Assembly: GCF_900113935.1 (NCBI RefSeq)
Contig: NZ_FORF01000006.1
Coordinates: forward strand, 124,001 to 188,000
Length of the DNA stretch: 64,000 nt
DNA from: Aquamicrobium aerolatum DSM 21857
GTDB lineage: Bacteria; Pseudomonadota; Alphaproteobacteria; Rhizobiales; Rhizobiaceae
Direction: 5' to 3'
Made by a program: the position numbers and the translations under genes. Each line of letters starts with the position of its first letter. Positions within the stretch are counted from its first letter, which is position 1. Shown here piece by piece: positions 10,191 to 18,286 of the stretch. A model generated the notes under the pieces. That model did no database searches and was not told where the DNA came from. It saw only the letters and a list, made by a program, of their open reading frames with translations.

Positions 10191-10377
10191 TAAAAACTCC
10201 TACGAAGATGGGAAGATGTTCGTGCAGTCGCTCGGCATGAGAGCTTGAGAAGAGCAACCACGCACGCCTGGACGCTTGTTGCCAGATCTCTGCAGCCGAA
10301 CGGTCAGAAGAAATCCTTGCGTGTACGTCGCATTTTATGCCTTGAATTTGCCATCCGACTGGGGTTCAACGCAAGGC

Positions 10378-11346
10378 ATGTTAGCAGCTGTTACCAGACT
10401 GTTCACCAGAATAGCATTTTCGGCAGCGGCTTGTTCGCTCGTTCCGGCTGCACACGCACAACAGGCAACGAGCCCGCTCGACAACCTGCGTGTTCCCGGT
10501 ATCTCCAGCTACGCATCACCGACGACCCAAGGCCCTCTCTCGCAAGCCGGCGAAGGCGAAATTACACTTACCGCCTTCCTTACGGACGGAGGTGCGCCGA
10601 TCACGCGCGGGCTTGTCTGGAGAGTTTTCAAGCCCGACCCGGATCAGGACGGCAAGTTGCCGTTAATTGCGTCGGCACAAGGCGGTTCGAGCAACTTCAT
10701 GCTGCAACCCGGTAGCTATCTGGTACACGCCTCTTTCGGCCGGGCTGGCGCAACCAAACGCATCACGGTCGACCGGAGCGCAAAAACAGAATCGATCGTG
10801 CTGGATGCTGGTGGATTGAAACTCGATGCGACGCTGTCCGGTGGACTCCGCATCCCTTCCGACAAGCTGCGTTTCGCGATTTACGAAGCTGAGCCCGACG
10901 CGACCGGTGACCGGGCGTTGATTGTTCCGGACGTCCAGCCCAACACGGTCGTGCGGCTCAATTCGGGAACCTACCACGTCGTATCGAACTATGGCTCTGT
11001 CAACGCAGTCATTCGTTCAGATATTCACGTCGAGGCGGGAAAACTGACGGAAGCAACGGTCGAACATCAGGGCGCCGAAGTCAGTCTCAAACTGGTACGT
11101 GAGAAAGGCGGCGAAGCTATCGCCGACACCTCATGGGCAGTTCTTACCGATTCCGGCGACGTTGTTCGCGAAAGCGTTGGCGCCTTCGCCTCGATGGTTC
11201 TGGCGGAAGGCAACTACGCAGTTGTCGCCAAAAATCGCGACAAGATTTATCAGCGGGATTTCAATGTGGTTGCTGGACGCAATCAGGACGTTGAGGTTCT
11301 TGCGGCCGAAACACTGGCCGACCCTTCTCTTGGCTCCGGCGACTGA
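10378..11346 (+). CDS. Exported protein with three beta-sandwich-like repeats
   Basis: This is a 322-residue protein of unknown function. The first 25-30 residues form a signal peptide (VTRLFTRIAFSAAACSLVPAAHAQQ, cleavage after AHA). The rest holds three related units of roughly 85 residues. Each has a strand-rich start (ITRGLVWRVFKP, LRFAIYEAEP, DTSWAVLTDSG) and a loop ending in a Gly-Xaa-Tyr turn (QPGSYLVHASFG, NSGTYHVVSNYG, AEGNYAVVAKNR). It resembles domains seen in rhizobial proteins with von Willebrand A modules, but no such module is present. The start at 10378 gives the clean signal peptide. It converges on thrS over a shared terminator. Confidence 0.75.
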   Translation: MLAAVTRLFTRIAFSAAACSLVPAAHAQQATSPLDNLRVPGISSYASPTTQGPLSQAGEGEITLTAFLTDGGAPITRGLVWRVFKPDPDQDGKLPLIASAQGGSSNFMLQPGSYLVHASFGRAGATKRITVDRSAKTESIVLDAGGLKLDATLSGGLRIPSDKLRFAIYEAEPDATGDRALIVPDVQPNTVVRLNSGTYHVVSNYGSVNAVIRSDIHVEAGKLTEATVEHQGAEVSLKLVREKGGEAIADTSWAVLTDSGDVVRESVGAFASMVLAEGNYAVVAKNRDKIYQRDFNVVAGRNQDVEVLAAETLADPSLGSGD

Positions 11347-11387
11347 GAAATAGATTCACCTCGCGCCGTTATCTGCTTGATATCTTT

Positions 11388-11428
11388 AAAAAAGGCCCCG
11401 CACATGGTCGATGTGCGGGGCCTTTTTT
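11388..11428. terminator. Bidirectional intrinsic terminator
   Basis: An 18-bp perfect stem (11388-11405 with 11411-11428) closes a 5-base loop. It has a GGCCCCGCACAT core flanked by six A on one side and seven T on the other, so it can terminate both the exported-protein gene (+) and thrS (-). Confidence 0.92.
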
Positions 11429-11436
11429 TATTTACC

Positions 11437-13419
11437 TCAGACAGCCGCCGGCACAGCACGCCGACGCGCCAGGTCAGGTGGCGTCGCTTCCTCGACGAAC
11501 GCCGCAAGGGCTGCGTCAAGCGTCATCGACTCCTGATCTCGTGACCCAAAGCGACGGACATTGACCGTGCCCTCTTCCGCTTCACGGCGACCGCAAACCA
11601 GGATCAACGGCACCTTGGACAGAGAGTGCTCCCGGACCTTGTAGTTGATCTTCTCGTTACGAAGGTCGGCTTCCGCGCTCAGCCCCACGGCCTTCAGCTT
11701 TTCTACAACGCTCTTCGCGTAGTCGTCAGCATCGGACGTAATGGTTGCGACCACCACCTGTCGTGGCGCGAGCCAAAGCGGAAAATGGCCAGCGAAGTTC
11801 TCAATCAGGATACCGAGGAAACGCTCCATCGAGCCACAGATGGCACGATGAACCATAACTGGCTGCTTCTTCTCGGAGTCAGCACCGATATAGAACGCAC
11901 CGAACCGCTCTGGCAGGTTGAAGTCAACCTGAGTGGTCCCGCACTGCCACTCGCGTCCAATGGCATCCTTCAGCGTGTACTCGAATTTCGGTCCATAGAA
12001 CGCGCCTTCTCCAGGAAGGATATCCGTCTTGATGCGACCGCCAGACTGCGCCTCGATCTGCTGAAGCACACGGGTCATGATCGCTTCAGCATGATCCCAG
12101 TTCTCGTCCGAGCCAACGCGCTTTTCCGGACGCGTCGACAGCTTGACGACGATCTCCTTGAAGCCGAAATCCTCGTAGACCGAGAGGATCAGATCGTTGA
12201 TCTTCAGGCATTCCTCGGCAAGCTGTTCTTCCGTGCAGAAGATATGCGCGTCATCTTGCGTGAAACCGCGTACCCGCATCAGCCCGTGCAGCGCGCCGGA
12301 TGGTTCATAGCGATGCACTGTGCCGAATTCGGCAAGACGGATCGGCAGTTCGCGATAAGACTTCAAGCCATGCTTGAAGATCATGACGTGGCCGGGGCAG
12401 TTCATCGGCTTCAGCGCGAAAACACGCTTGTCTTCCGCCTCATCGCCTGCGGACTGCACTGCGAACATGTTTTCCTTGTACCAGCCCCAATGGCCTGAGG
12501 TTTCCCAAAGACTATGGTCGAGAACCTGTGGCGCGTTGACTTCCTGATAGTCCGCATCGAGCCGCCTGCGCATGTAGGAAACGAGCGTCTGAAACATCTT
12601 CCAGCCGTTCGCGTGCCAGAACACAACGCCGGGGCCCTCTTCCTGAAAATGGAACAAATCCATTTCACGACCGAGACGACGATGATCCCGCTTTTCAGCC
12701 TCCTCCAGCATATGAATATACTGGTCGAGCTGTTCTTGCGTTGCCCAGGCCGTCCCATAGATGCGGGTTAGCATCGGGTTGTTGGAATCGCCGCGCCAGT
12801 ATGCTCCGGCAACCTTCATCAGTTTGAACGCGTTGCCGATCTGACCAGTGGAGGCCATATGCGGACCACGGCACAGGTCGAACCAGTCGCCCTGATAATA
12901 GATCTTGAGATCCTGACCTTCCGGAATGGCGTCGATCAGCTCGACCTTATAGGCCTCGCCCTTGTCGCGGAAAACCTGCTTCGCCTTGTCGCGCGACCAC
13001 ACTTCCCGCGTGAACGGCTGATTGCGCGCAATAATTTCACGCATCTTCTTTTCGATGACGGGAAAGTCGTCCGGTGTAAACGGCTCGTTGCGCGCGAAGT
13101 CGTAGTAAAATCCGTTCTCGATCACCGGCCCGATCGTGACCTGTGTGCCCGGCCACAATTCCTGCACTGCCTCGGCGAGGACGTGAGCGGTATCATGACG
13201 GATCAGTTCCAGCGCACGCACGTCGTCGCGGGTGACGATCTCCACGGCACCCGAGGCACCCAGCGGTTCGGAAAGATCGCGCACAACGCCATCAACCGCA
13301 TAGGCGACAGACTTCTTGGCAAGCGATTTTGAGATGGATTCAGCCAACTGCGCACCAGTCATGGCGGCGTCGTAATCGCGCACGGAACCATCGGGAAATG
13401 TAAGGGAAACAGAAGCCAT
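11437..13419 (-). CDS. thrS: Threonine--tRNA ligase
   Basis: This is a class II aminoacyl-tRNA synthetase of 660 residues, full length for the family. It has an N-terminal TGS domain ([25 protein letters not shown]), then the editing domain with the [11 protein letters not shown] motif. The catalytic core shows [15 protein letters not shown] and [14 protein letters not shown], and the C-terminal anticodon-binding domain begins near [12 protein letters not shown]. The ATG has GGAG seven bases upstream. No leader regulatory structure is evident. It ends at a strong terminator shared with the convergent gene. Confidence 0.97.
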   Translation of the reverse strand: MASVSLTFPDGSVRDYDAAMTGAQLAESISKSLAKKSVAYAVDGVVRDLSEPLGASGAVEIVTRDDVRALELIRHDTAHVLAEAVQELWPGTQVTIGPVIENGFYYDFARNEPFTPDDFPVIEKKMREIIARNQPFTREVWSRDKAKQVFRDKGEAYKVELIDAIPEGQDLKIYYQGDWFDLCRGPHMASTGQIGNAFKLMKVAGAYWRGDSNNPMLTRIYGTAWATQEQLDQYIHMLEEAEKRDHRRLGREMDLFHFQEEGPGVVFWHANGWKMFQTLVSYMRRRLDADYQEVNAPQVLDHSLWETSGHWGWYKENMFAVQSAGDEAEDKRVFALKPMNCPGHVMIFKHGLKSYRELPIRLAEFGTVHRYEPSGALHGLMRVRGFTQDDAHIFCTEEQLAEECLKINDLILSVYEDFGFKEIVVKLSTRPEKRVGSDENWDHAEAIMTRVLQQIEAQSGGRIKTDILPGEGAFYGPKFEYTLKDAIGREWQCGTTQVDFNLPERFGAFYIGADSEKKQPVMVHRAICGSMERFLGILIENFAGHFPLWLAPRQVVVATITSDADDYAKSVVEKLKAVGLSAEADLRNEKINYKVREHSLSKVPLILVCGRREAEEGTVNVRRFGSRDQESMTLDAALAAFVEEATPPDLARRRAVPAAV

Positions 13420-13530
13420 AAGAATTCTCCTATCCAGTCCCGCCTACGAACGCGGGTGGCCAGTCAAACAAGCGATCCGGGGTGGTTTCCCCGATGCCGG
13501 CACACATAACCCTCCGGTCTGTGAACGTAA

Positions 13531-13558
13531 AGAGCCCGCGCCTCGAAGCGCGGGCTCT
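13531..13558 (-). terminator. Intrinsic terminator after the DUF1508 gene
   Basis: An 11-bp GC-rich stem (AGAGCCCGCGC with its complement) closes a 6-base loop. It lies 20 bases past the stop of the DUF1508 gene, with a short T-rich tail in that direction. Confidence 0.7.
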
Positions 13559-13577
13559 CTGACCGTTCGGGGAATGA

Positions 13578-13757
13578 TTACTTGCTGTTGTCTTCGACCG
13601 GCGCGTCGGGACCGTTCTTCTTGATGGAGTCGATCGCGTTCTGAGCGCTGGCCTTACTTGTGTAACCCTCGGTCGAGAACATGATCTCGCTATTGTACTT
13701 GAAGCGAACTCGGAACTCGCCTGCCTTGTCTTTGTAGATTTCAAACTTGTGAGCCAT
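13578..13757 (-). CDS. YegP-like DUF1508 protein
   Basis: This is a 59-residue single-unit DUF1508 protein. It has the family pattern KFEIYKDKAGEFRVRFKYNSE followed by GYTSKASAQNAIDSIKKN. The fold is a small beta-beta-beta-alpha unit; E. coli YegP carries two copies, here there is one. The function is not established. The start at 13757 has AAAGGAGAGG upstream, better than any earlier start. It has its own terminator downstream and is probably monocistronic. Confidence 0.88.
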   Translation of the reverse strand: MAHKFEIYKDKAGEFRVRFKYNSEIMFSTEGYTSKASAQNAIDSIKKNGPDAPVEDNSK

Positions 13758-13846
13758 CGTTTCCCTCTCCTTTAGCACCAGCAATGGTGATGTCAGTGTT
13801 CGCACTTCTCTTCCCGGCGTCAACATTTCGATGACAAATCGCCAGA

Positions 13847-14215
13847 CTATTCGTGCAATTCACCATTTTTCTGGCGCGAAATATCCCAGTAGCGCCATGG
13901 CTGATACCACCGATACCGCTGGCTGAGGCTTTCCGGGACAAGATCGACGCCATGGGTGCCACCGGGACCGCATCGAACGACTCGAAACAGCCCCATGAAA
14001 CCACCCGCCCACAGGCCATGTCGTGCAATTGCTTCGTAGGCGTATTCCGAGCATGTCGGGTAATGGCGGCAGGAATTTCCGATGAAGCCCGAGAGTGTCA
14101 GCTGATAGAGGCGTATGAATATCGTGCCGAACAGTCTGCCGGGAGTCTTCTTCCAGGGCCCCCGCCAGTTGCGGCTGTAAACCGTTTCGCGTCCATTATT
14201 CACATTCAAGTCCAT
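13847..14215 (-). CDS. yidD: Membrane protein insertion efficiency factor
   Basis: This is a 122-residue YidD-family protein. The hallmark is GNSCRHYPTCSEYAYEAI, with conserved cysteines, followed by GLWAGGFMGLFRVVRCGPGGTHGVD. YidD associates with the inner membrane and helps YidC insert membrane proteins. The N-terminus has about 25 extra residues before KTPGRLFGTIFIRLYQLTLSG, and a later start is possible because no clear ribosome site precedes the ATG. It sits near thrS rather than in the rnpA-yidC cluster, the arrangement I know from rhizobia. Confidence 0.92.
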   Translation of the reverse strand: MDLNVNNGRETVYSRNWRGPWKKTPGRLFGTIFIRLYQLTLSGFIGNSCRHYPTCSEYAYEAIARHGLWAGGFMGLFRVVRCGPGGTHGVDLVPESLSQRYRWYQPWRYWDISRQKNGELHE

Positions 14216-14334
14216 TCATCGAAGACAATCCGTTCTCAGCGTCGATCGTTTGAACACGCCGTTCGAAGTAGTATCTGTGCATCCAAAGAGACGAATGCCA
14301 CGCCGGGGACGAAACGGCAGCAAGGATTTTCAGC

Positions 14335-15372
14335 ATGAGCAATCAAATTGAACTCGGACTCGACACTTTCGGCGACGTCACAGCCGACGAAACCGGTAAA
14401 CTCAAGTCTCAGGCCCAGGTGTTGCGTGACGTCATCGAGGAAGGCGTCCTGGCGGATCAGGTCGGACTCGATTTCATAGGACTGGGCGAGCACCATCGCG
14501 ATGACTTTGTCATTTCAGCGCCTGAAGTGGCGCTGGCAGCCATCGCCGCACGGACCGACAAGATCCGCCTCGGCTCTGCGGTAACCGTGCTCAGCTCGGA
14601 CGAGCCTGTTCGCGTATTTCAGCGGTTTTCGACATTGGACGCCATCTCCAGCGGACGCGCAGAAGTCATTCTGGGACGCGGTTCCTTCACCGAATCTTTT
14701 CCGCTGTTCGGCTACGCTCTCAACGACTACGAGACGCTGTTCTCGGAAAAGCTGGACCTGTTTGCGGCGTTGCTGAAGGGCGGGACCATCAACTGGAAAG
14801 GTAGTGTACGCCCAGAGATTCGCGATCAGATCGTTTATCCTCCCATCGAGAATGGCACGCTCAAAACGTGGATCGGCGTCGGCGGAAGCCCGGAATCGGT
14901 GGTCCGCGCAGTGACCTATGGTTTGCCGATGATGCTTGCGATCATTGGTGGCGAGCCAAAGCGGTTTTTGCCCTTCATCGACCTTTATCACCGAGCCGTC
15001 GAACAGATCGGTGGCGACGTGTTGCCTCTGGGCGTCCACTCGCCGGGACATGTTGCAGAAACCGACGAGCAGGCACGCGAGGAGCTTTGGCCGGGTTACG
15101 AAGTGCTTCACAACCGGATCGGCGGCGAGCGCGGCTGGGGCCGCACGACACCCGACAGGATGAACATGGAAGCGGACATGGGTTCGCTCTATGTCGGCTC
15201 GCCTGAAACCGTAGCGAGAAAGATCGCAACGACGATGAAAACGCTCGGCATTACGCGCTTCGACATGAAGTATGCCAACGGGACCGTGTCCCACGACAAG
15301 CTGATGAAAAGCATCGAGCTCTTCGGCACAAAGGTCGCACCAATGGTGCGGGATCTGCTCGCCGGAAAATGA
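14335..15372 (+). CDS. LLM-class flavin-dependent oxidoreductase
   Basis: This 345-residue protein belongs to the luciferase-like monooxygenase fold. Supporting segments are DQVGLDFIGLGEHHRDDFVISAP, KIRLGSAVTVLSSDEPVRVFQRFSTLD and SGRAEVILGRGSFTESFPLFG. It probably uses FMNH2 or F420-like cofactor chemistry, but the substrate is unknown. The start has AAGGA nine bases upstream. It is oriented opposite to its neighbours yidD and the Fe-S scaffold gene, whose adjacency it interrupts, which suggests a later insertion. Confidence 0.87.
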   Translation: MSNQIELGLDTFGDVTADETGKLKSQAQVLRDVIEEGVLADQVGLDFIGLGEHHRDDFVISAPEVALAAIAARTDKIRLGSAVTVLSSDEPVRVFQRFSTLDAISSGRAEVILGRGSFTESFPLFGYALNDYETLFSEKLDLFAALLKGGTINWKGSVRPEIRDQIVYPPIENGTLKTWIGVGGSPESVVRAVTYGLPMMLAIIGGEPKRFLPFIDLYHRAVEQIGGDVLPLGVHSPGHVAETDEQAREELWPGYEVLHNRIGGERGWGRTTPDRMNMEADMGSLYVGSPETVARKIATTMKTLGITRFDMKYANGTVSHDKLMKSIELFGTKVAPMVRDLLAGK

Positions 15373-15381
15373 TATCGCAGG

Positions 15382-15401
15382 GAGGCGGCTCAGGCCGCCT
15401 C
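15382..15401. terminator. Stem-loop at a convergent gene junction
   Basis: A perfect 8-bp stem (GAGGCGGC with its complement) closes a TCAG loop. It is ten bases after the LLM-gene stop and spans the stop codon of the convergent Fe-S scaffold gene, whose TGA lies in the loop. There is no T-run. Confidence 0.5.
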
Positions 15402-15836
15402 ACCCGCCCGCTTGCGCTCGATCTGACCGATCGCATCGACGACAGCGTCGAAGGTCAGCATAGTCGACGTATGGCGCGCCTTATAGTCGCGCACTGGCTC
15501 AAGATACTTCAGATCTTCGAAACTGCCTTGCGGTGGAGCGCCGTTTTCCTTCAGCATCCGCAACATCGTTTCCCGCACTTGGCGCAATTCATCCGCAGTC
15601 GCGCCCACGATGTGTTCCGCCATGATCGCCGATGAAGCCTGGCCGAGCGCGCACGCTTTAACGTCATGCGCGAAGTCCGTTACGACATCCTTGTCCATTT
15701 TCAGATCGATCGTGACGGTAGAGCCGCACAATTTGGAGTGAGCTGTCGCCGTGGCATCCGGATTTTCGAGACGGCCTATCCGCCCGATATTGCCTGCGAA
15801 ACCCAAAATTTTGGCATTATACACCTCGTCGATCAT
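15390..15836 (-). CDS. U-type Fe-S cluster scaffold-like protein (degenerate)
   Basis: This 148-residue protein has the IscU/SufU fold. Two of the usual ligand regions are present: SKLCGSTVT and VKACALGQASSAIM. The third, which normally holds a Cys near the C-terminus, reads VRDYKARHTSTML here, with no Cys. It may therefore be a carrier or regulator rather than a full assembly scaffold. The start at 15836 was chosen because upstream codons are unlike the family. It lies divergent from folE. Confidence 0.85.
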   Translation of the reverse strand: MIDEVYNAKILGFAGNIGRIGRLENPDATATAHSKLCGSTVTIDLKMDKDVVTDFAHDVKACALGQASSAIMAEHIVGATADELRQVRETMLRMLKENGAPPQGSFEDLKYLEPVRDYKARHTSTMLTFDAVVDAIGQIERKRAGEAA

Positions 15837-16065
15837 GGCTTCTTCAATTCCTGCAAAGCGAGATGGATTGTTTATCGGTTGGCATCTTTCATTACCGACC
15901 CTGAACCATATATAAGTGCCAGACACCGGCTGGAACAAGCATGCGCGAGTTCGTGCCGTCGCAATACCGACCAGTTTCGGAAACCCGGCACTTCGGGGGA
16001 TCCGTGCAAGGCGGTGACCGTTCAACTCGCCCCTTCATAGAAAGGGGCTACGGGAGACCCTTTTC

Positions 16066-16713
16066 ATGGACGCCTGCGTCAAAAACATCCCCTTGCAAAC
16101 TTCGCCTGCTCAAGATCTTTCCAGCCTACAGACCAATCAACGTCCTTCCGCCGCCGAGGTTGAAGCCGCTGTGGGCGTCCTGTTGCGATGGACGGGTGAC
16201 AATCCGGAACGTGAAGGATTGATCGATACCCCGAAGCGTGTCGCCAAAGCCTATCGCGAAATGTTCTCCGGATACGAGCAGGACCCTGCTGAGGAACTTG
16301 GCCGAACCTTCGAGGAAGTCGAAGGCTACGACGACATGGTCCTCATTCGTGACATCTCGTTCCACTCGCATTGTGAACACCACATGGTGCCGATCATCGG
16401 CAAGGCGCATGTCGCCTATCTGCCGGACGGCAAGGTTGTGGGGCTGTCAAAGATCGCGCGAACGGTCGACATCTTCGCACATCGACTGCAGACGCAGGAG
16501 GCGATGACTGCCCAGATCGCTCATGTGATCCAGGACGTGCTCCAACCTCGCGGCGTCGCTGTTCTGATCGAGGCGGAACATATGTGCATGGCAATGCGCG
16601 GAATTCGCAAGCAGGGCTCGACCACATTGACGACCACATTCACCGGTGCGTTCAGGGACCATCCCGAAGAACAGGCTCGCTTCATGATGATGCTGCGCGG
16701 CCTGTCCCGCTGA
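16066..16713 (+). CDS. folE: GTP cyclohydrolase I
   Basis: This 215-residue enzyme makes 7,8-dihydroneopterin triphosphate from GTP, the first step of folate synthesis. The zinc and catalytic motifs are intact: [19 protein letters not shown], then [14 protein letters not shown], and [18 protein letters not shown] with the third zinc ligand. The ATG at 16066 follows GGGAG. The non-conserved first 25 residues are normal for the family. It is directly upstream of hisI (17-base gap), and the two are likely co-transcribed. Confidence 0.96.
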   Translation: MDACVKNIPLQTSPAQDLSSLQTNQRPSAAEVEAAVGVLLRWTGDNPEREGLIDTPKRVAKAYREMFSGYEQDPAEELGRTFEEVEGYDDMVLIRDISFHSHCEHHMVPIIGKAHVAYLPDGKVVGLSKIARTVDIFAHRLQTQEAMTAQIAHVIQDVLQPRGVAVLIEAEHMCMAMRGIRKQGSTTLTTTFTGAFRDHPEEQARFMMMLRGLSR

Positions 16714-16730
16714 CTGGAGCCTTTGGCAAC

Positions 16731-17180
16731 ATGGATTTCCCCAGCCAACCAACTGACAAGAGCCTGCTTGAAGAAGGCGCAGCTTTTGCTCCGCGCTTCG
16801 ATCGCGATGGTCTGATCACCGCTATCGTCACGGATGCGCGCGACGGTGTGCTCCTCATGGTCGCCCACATGAACGCGCTGGCGCTTGGGCTGACCCTTGA
16901 GACAGGCATCGCCCACTATTGGTCGCGCTCGCGCGCTCAATTGTGGAAAAAAGGCGAAACCTCCGGAAATCTCCAGCAAGTCGTTGAGATGCGCACGGAT
17001 TGCGACCAGGACGCGATATTGTTGAAGGTCGAAGTCCTGGGGCATGATGCAACCTGTCATACAGGTCGACGTTCCTGCTTTTACAGGAAAGTCACCTTCG
17101 AGGACGGGAATGCAAAGCTCATCGATGACGGGTCGAAGCCGCAGTTCGATCCTGAACAGGTCTACTCGACTACGTCATAA
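16731..17180 (+). CDS. hisI: Phosphoribosyl-AMP cyclohydrolase
   Basis: This 149-residue enzyme catalyses the third step of histidine synthesis, opening the adenine ring of PR-AMP. The metal-binding pattern is visible: [19 protein letters not shown], then [15 protein letters not shown] and a C-terminal [10 protein letters not shown]. It is the stand-alone form, without a HisE domain. The start at 16731 is the first ATG after the folE stop and opens near the conserved region. The folE-hisI pair recurs in rhizobia. Confidence 0.95.
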   Translation: MDFPSQPTDKSLLEEGAAFAPRFDRDGLITAIVTDARDGVLLMVAHMNALALGLTLETGIAHYWSRSRAQLWKKGETSGNLQQVVEMRTDCDQDAILLKVEVLGHDATCHTGRRSCFYRKVTFEDGNAKLIDDGSKPQFDPEQVYSTTS

Positions 17181-17256
17181 GTCGCGCACTCAGACATCGA
17201 TTCACTATTTTGATACGCCCGCCCCTTACGTTACCATACGGGGATAGGGAGTATGC

Positions 17257-18219
17257 ATGATGCTTGAATGGGCGTCTTTGCGACGCAGACATGAGGACGG
17301 CGGCGGCGGCGCCCTGCCGACAGAACCACCGATAGCGCAGCCAAAACCCCGGAAATCTGGCGTATCTCTTGCCCTGGGCGGCGGCGCCGCGCGTGGCTGG
17401 GCCCATATCGGAGTGCTCCGTGCACTCGATGAGGCCGGGGTCGAGATTGACATGATTGCAGGCACCTCCATCGGCGCACTGGTTGGCGGCTGCTATCTGG
17501 CTGGCAAGCTGGACGAGCTGGAAGATTTCGCGCGTTCACTGACAAAGCGACGCATGTTCGGTTTGATGGACTGGAGCTTCGGCGGCAACGGCCTGTTGGG
17601 CGGAATGAAGCTCAATGCCAAGATGCAGCAGCATATGGCGGGGATTACCTTTGCCGATCTGCCAAAACCCTTCATCTGCGTCGCTGCCGAGATCCGAACC
17701 GGCCACGAAATCTGGCTCTCCAGCGGCTCGCTCATAAAGGCAATGCGTGCATCCTATGCACTTCCAGGCGTTTTCGAGCCGGTCATCTGCAACCGCCGGG
17801 TGCTCGTTGACGGAGCTTTGGTGAACCCTGTTCCGGTATCGGTGTGTCGCGCACACGAACAACCGCTCGTGGTGGCCGTCAACCTGCACTATGACCTTTT
17901 TGGACGCGCTGCCGTGATCAAGCACAGCGCCGACGATGTTGACGAGGAAATTCGTGAACTGACGATCAAGCGCGATGCGGGCGAGCGCGAAACGCGGCTC
18001 GGAATTACTGGCGTGATGGTGGAAGCGTTCAACATCATCCAGGACAGGATCGCGCGTGCCCGGATGGCCGGTGACCCGCCCGATCTGGCGCTGATGCCGA
18101 AACTTGGGCATATCGGACTGGCGGATTTCCACCGCGCAGATGAGGCGATCCGACTGGGCTACGAGATTGCACGTGCCCATCTTGACGACCTGGAACGCCT
18201 GCAAACCGTACTGGCGTAG
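17257..18219 (+). CDS. Patatin-like phospholipase family protein
   Basis: This 320-residue protein carries a complete Ser-Asp catalytic dyad. The oxyanion loop is ALGGGAARGWAHIGVL, the nucleophile S71 sits in IAGTSIGAL (Gly-Xaa-Ser-Xaa-Gly), and D185 is in VDGALVNPVP. No signal peptide or membrane segment is present, so a cytoplasmic or peripheral lipid hydrolase is likely; it belongs with the bacterial RssA-like group. A start three bases later is equally possible (ATGATG). It ends at a terminator shared with the glucose dehydrogenase gene. Confidence 0.9.
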   Translation: MMLEWASLRRRHEDGGGGALPTEPPIAQPKPRKSGVSLALGGGAARGWAHIGVLRALDEAGVEIDMIAGTSIGALVGGCYLAGKLDELEDFARSLTKRRMFGLMDWSFGGNGLLGGMKLNAKMQQHMAGITFADLPKPFICVAAEIRTGHEIWLSSGSLIKAMRASYALPGVFEPVICNRRVLVDGALVNPVPVSVCRAHEQPLVVAVNLHYDLFGRAAVIKHSADDVDEEIRELTIKRDAGERETRLGITGVMVEAFNIIQDRIARARMAGDPPDLALMPKLGHIGLADFHRADEAIRLGYEIARAHLDDLERLQTVLA

Positions 18220-18239
18220 GCCAACTGCCAACAGCACAA

Positions 18240-18271
18240 AAAAGCCCGCGATCTTTCGAGCGCGGGCTTTT
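18240..18271. terminator. Bidirectional intrinsic terminator
   Basis: An 11-bp stem (AAAAGCCCGCG with its complement) closes a 10-base loop between the convergent patatin-like and glucose dehydrogenase genes. A- and T-runs flank both arms. Confidence 0.85.
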
Positions 18272-18286
18272 CGCATTCAAACCCGC

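Noticed and set aside
13420-13530. T-box or leader attenuator before thrS
   Set aside because: No T-box sequence or leader peptide is seen; T-boxes are largely confined to Gram-positive bacteria.
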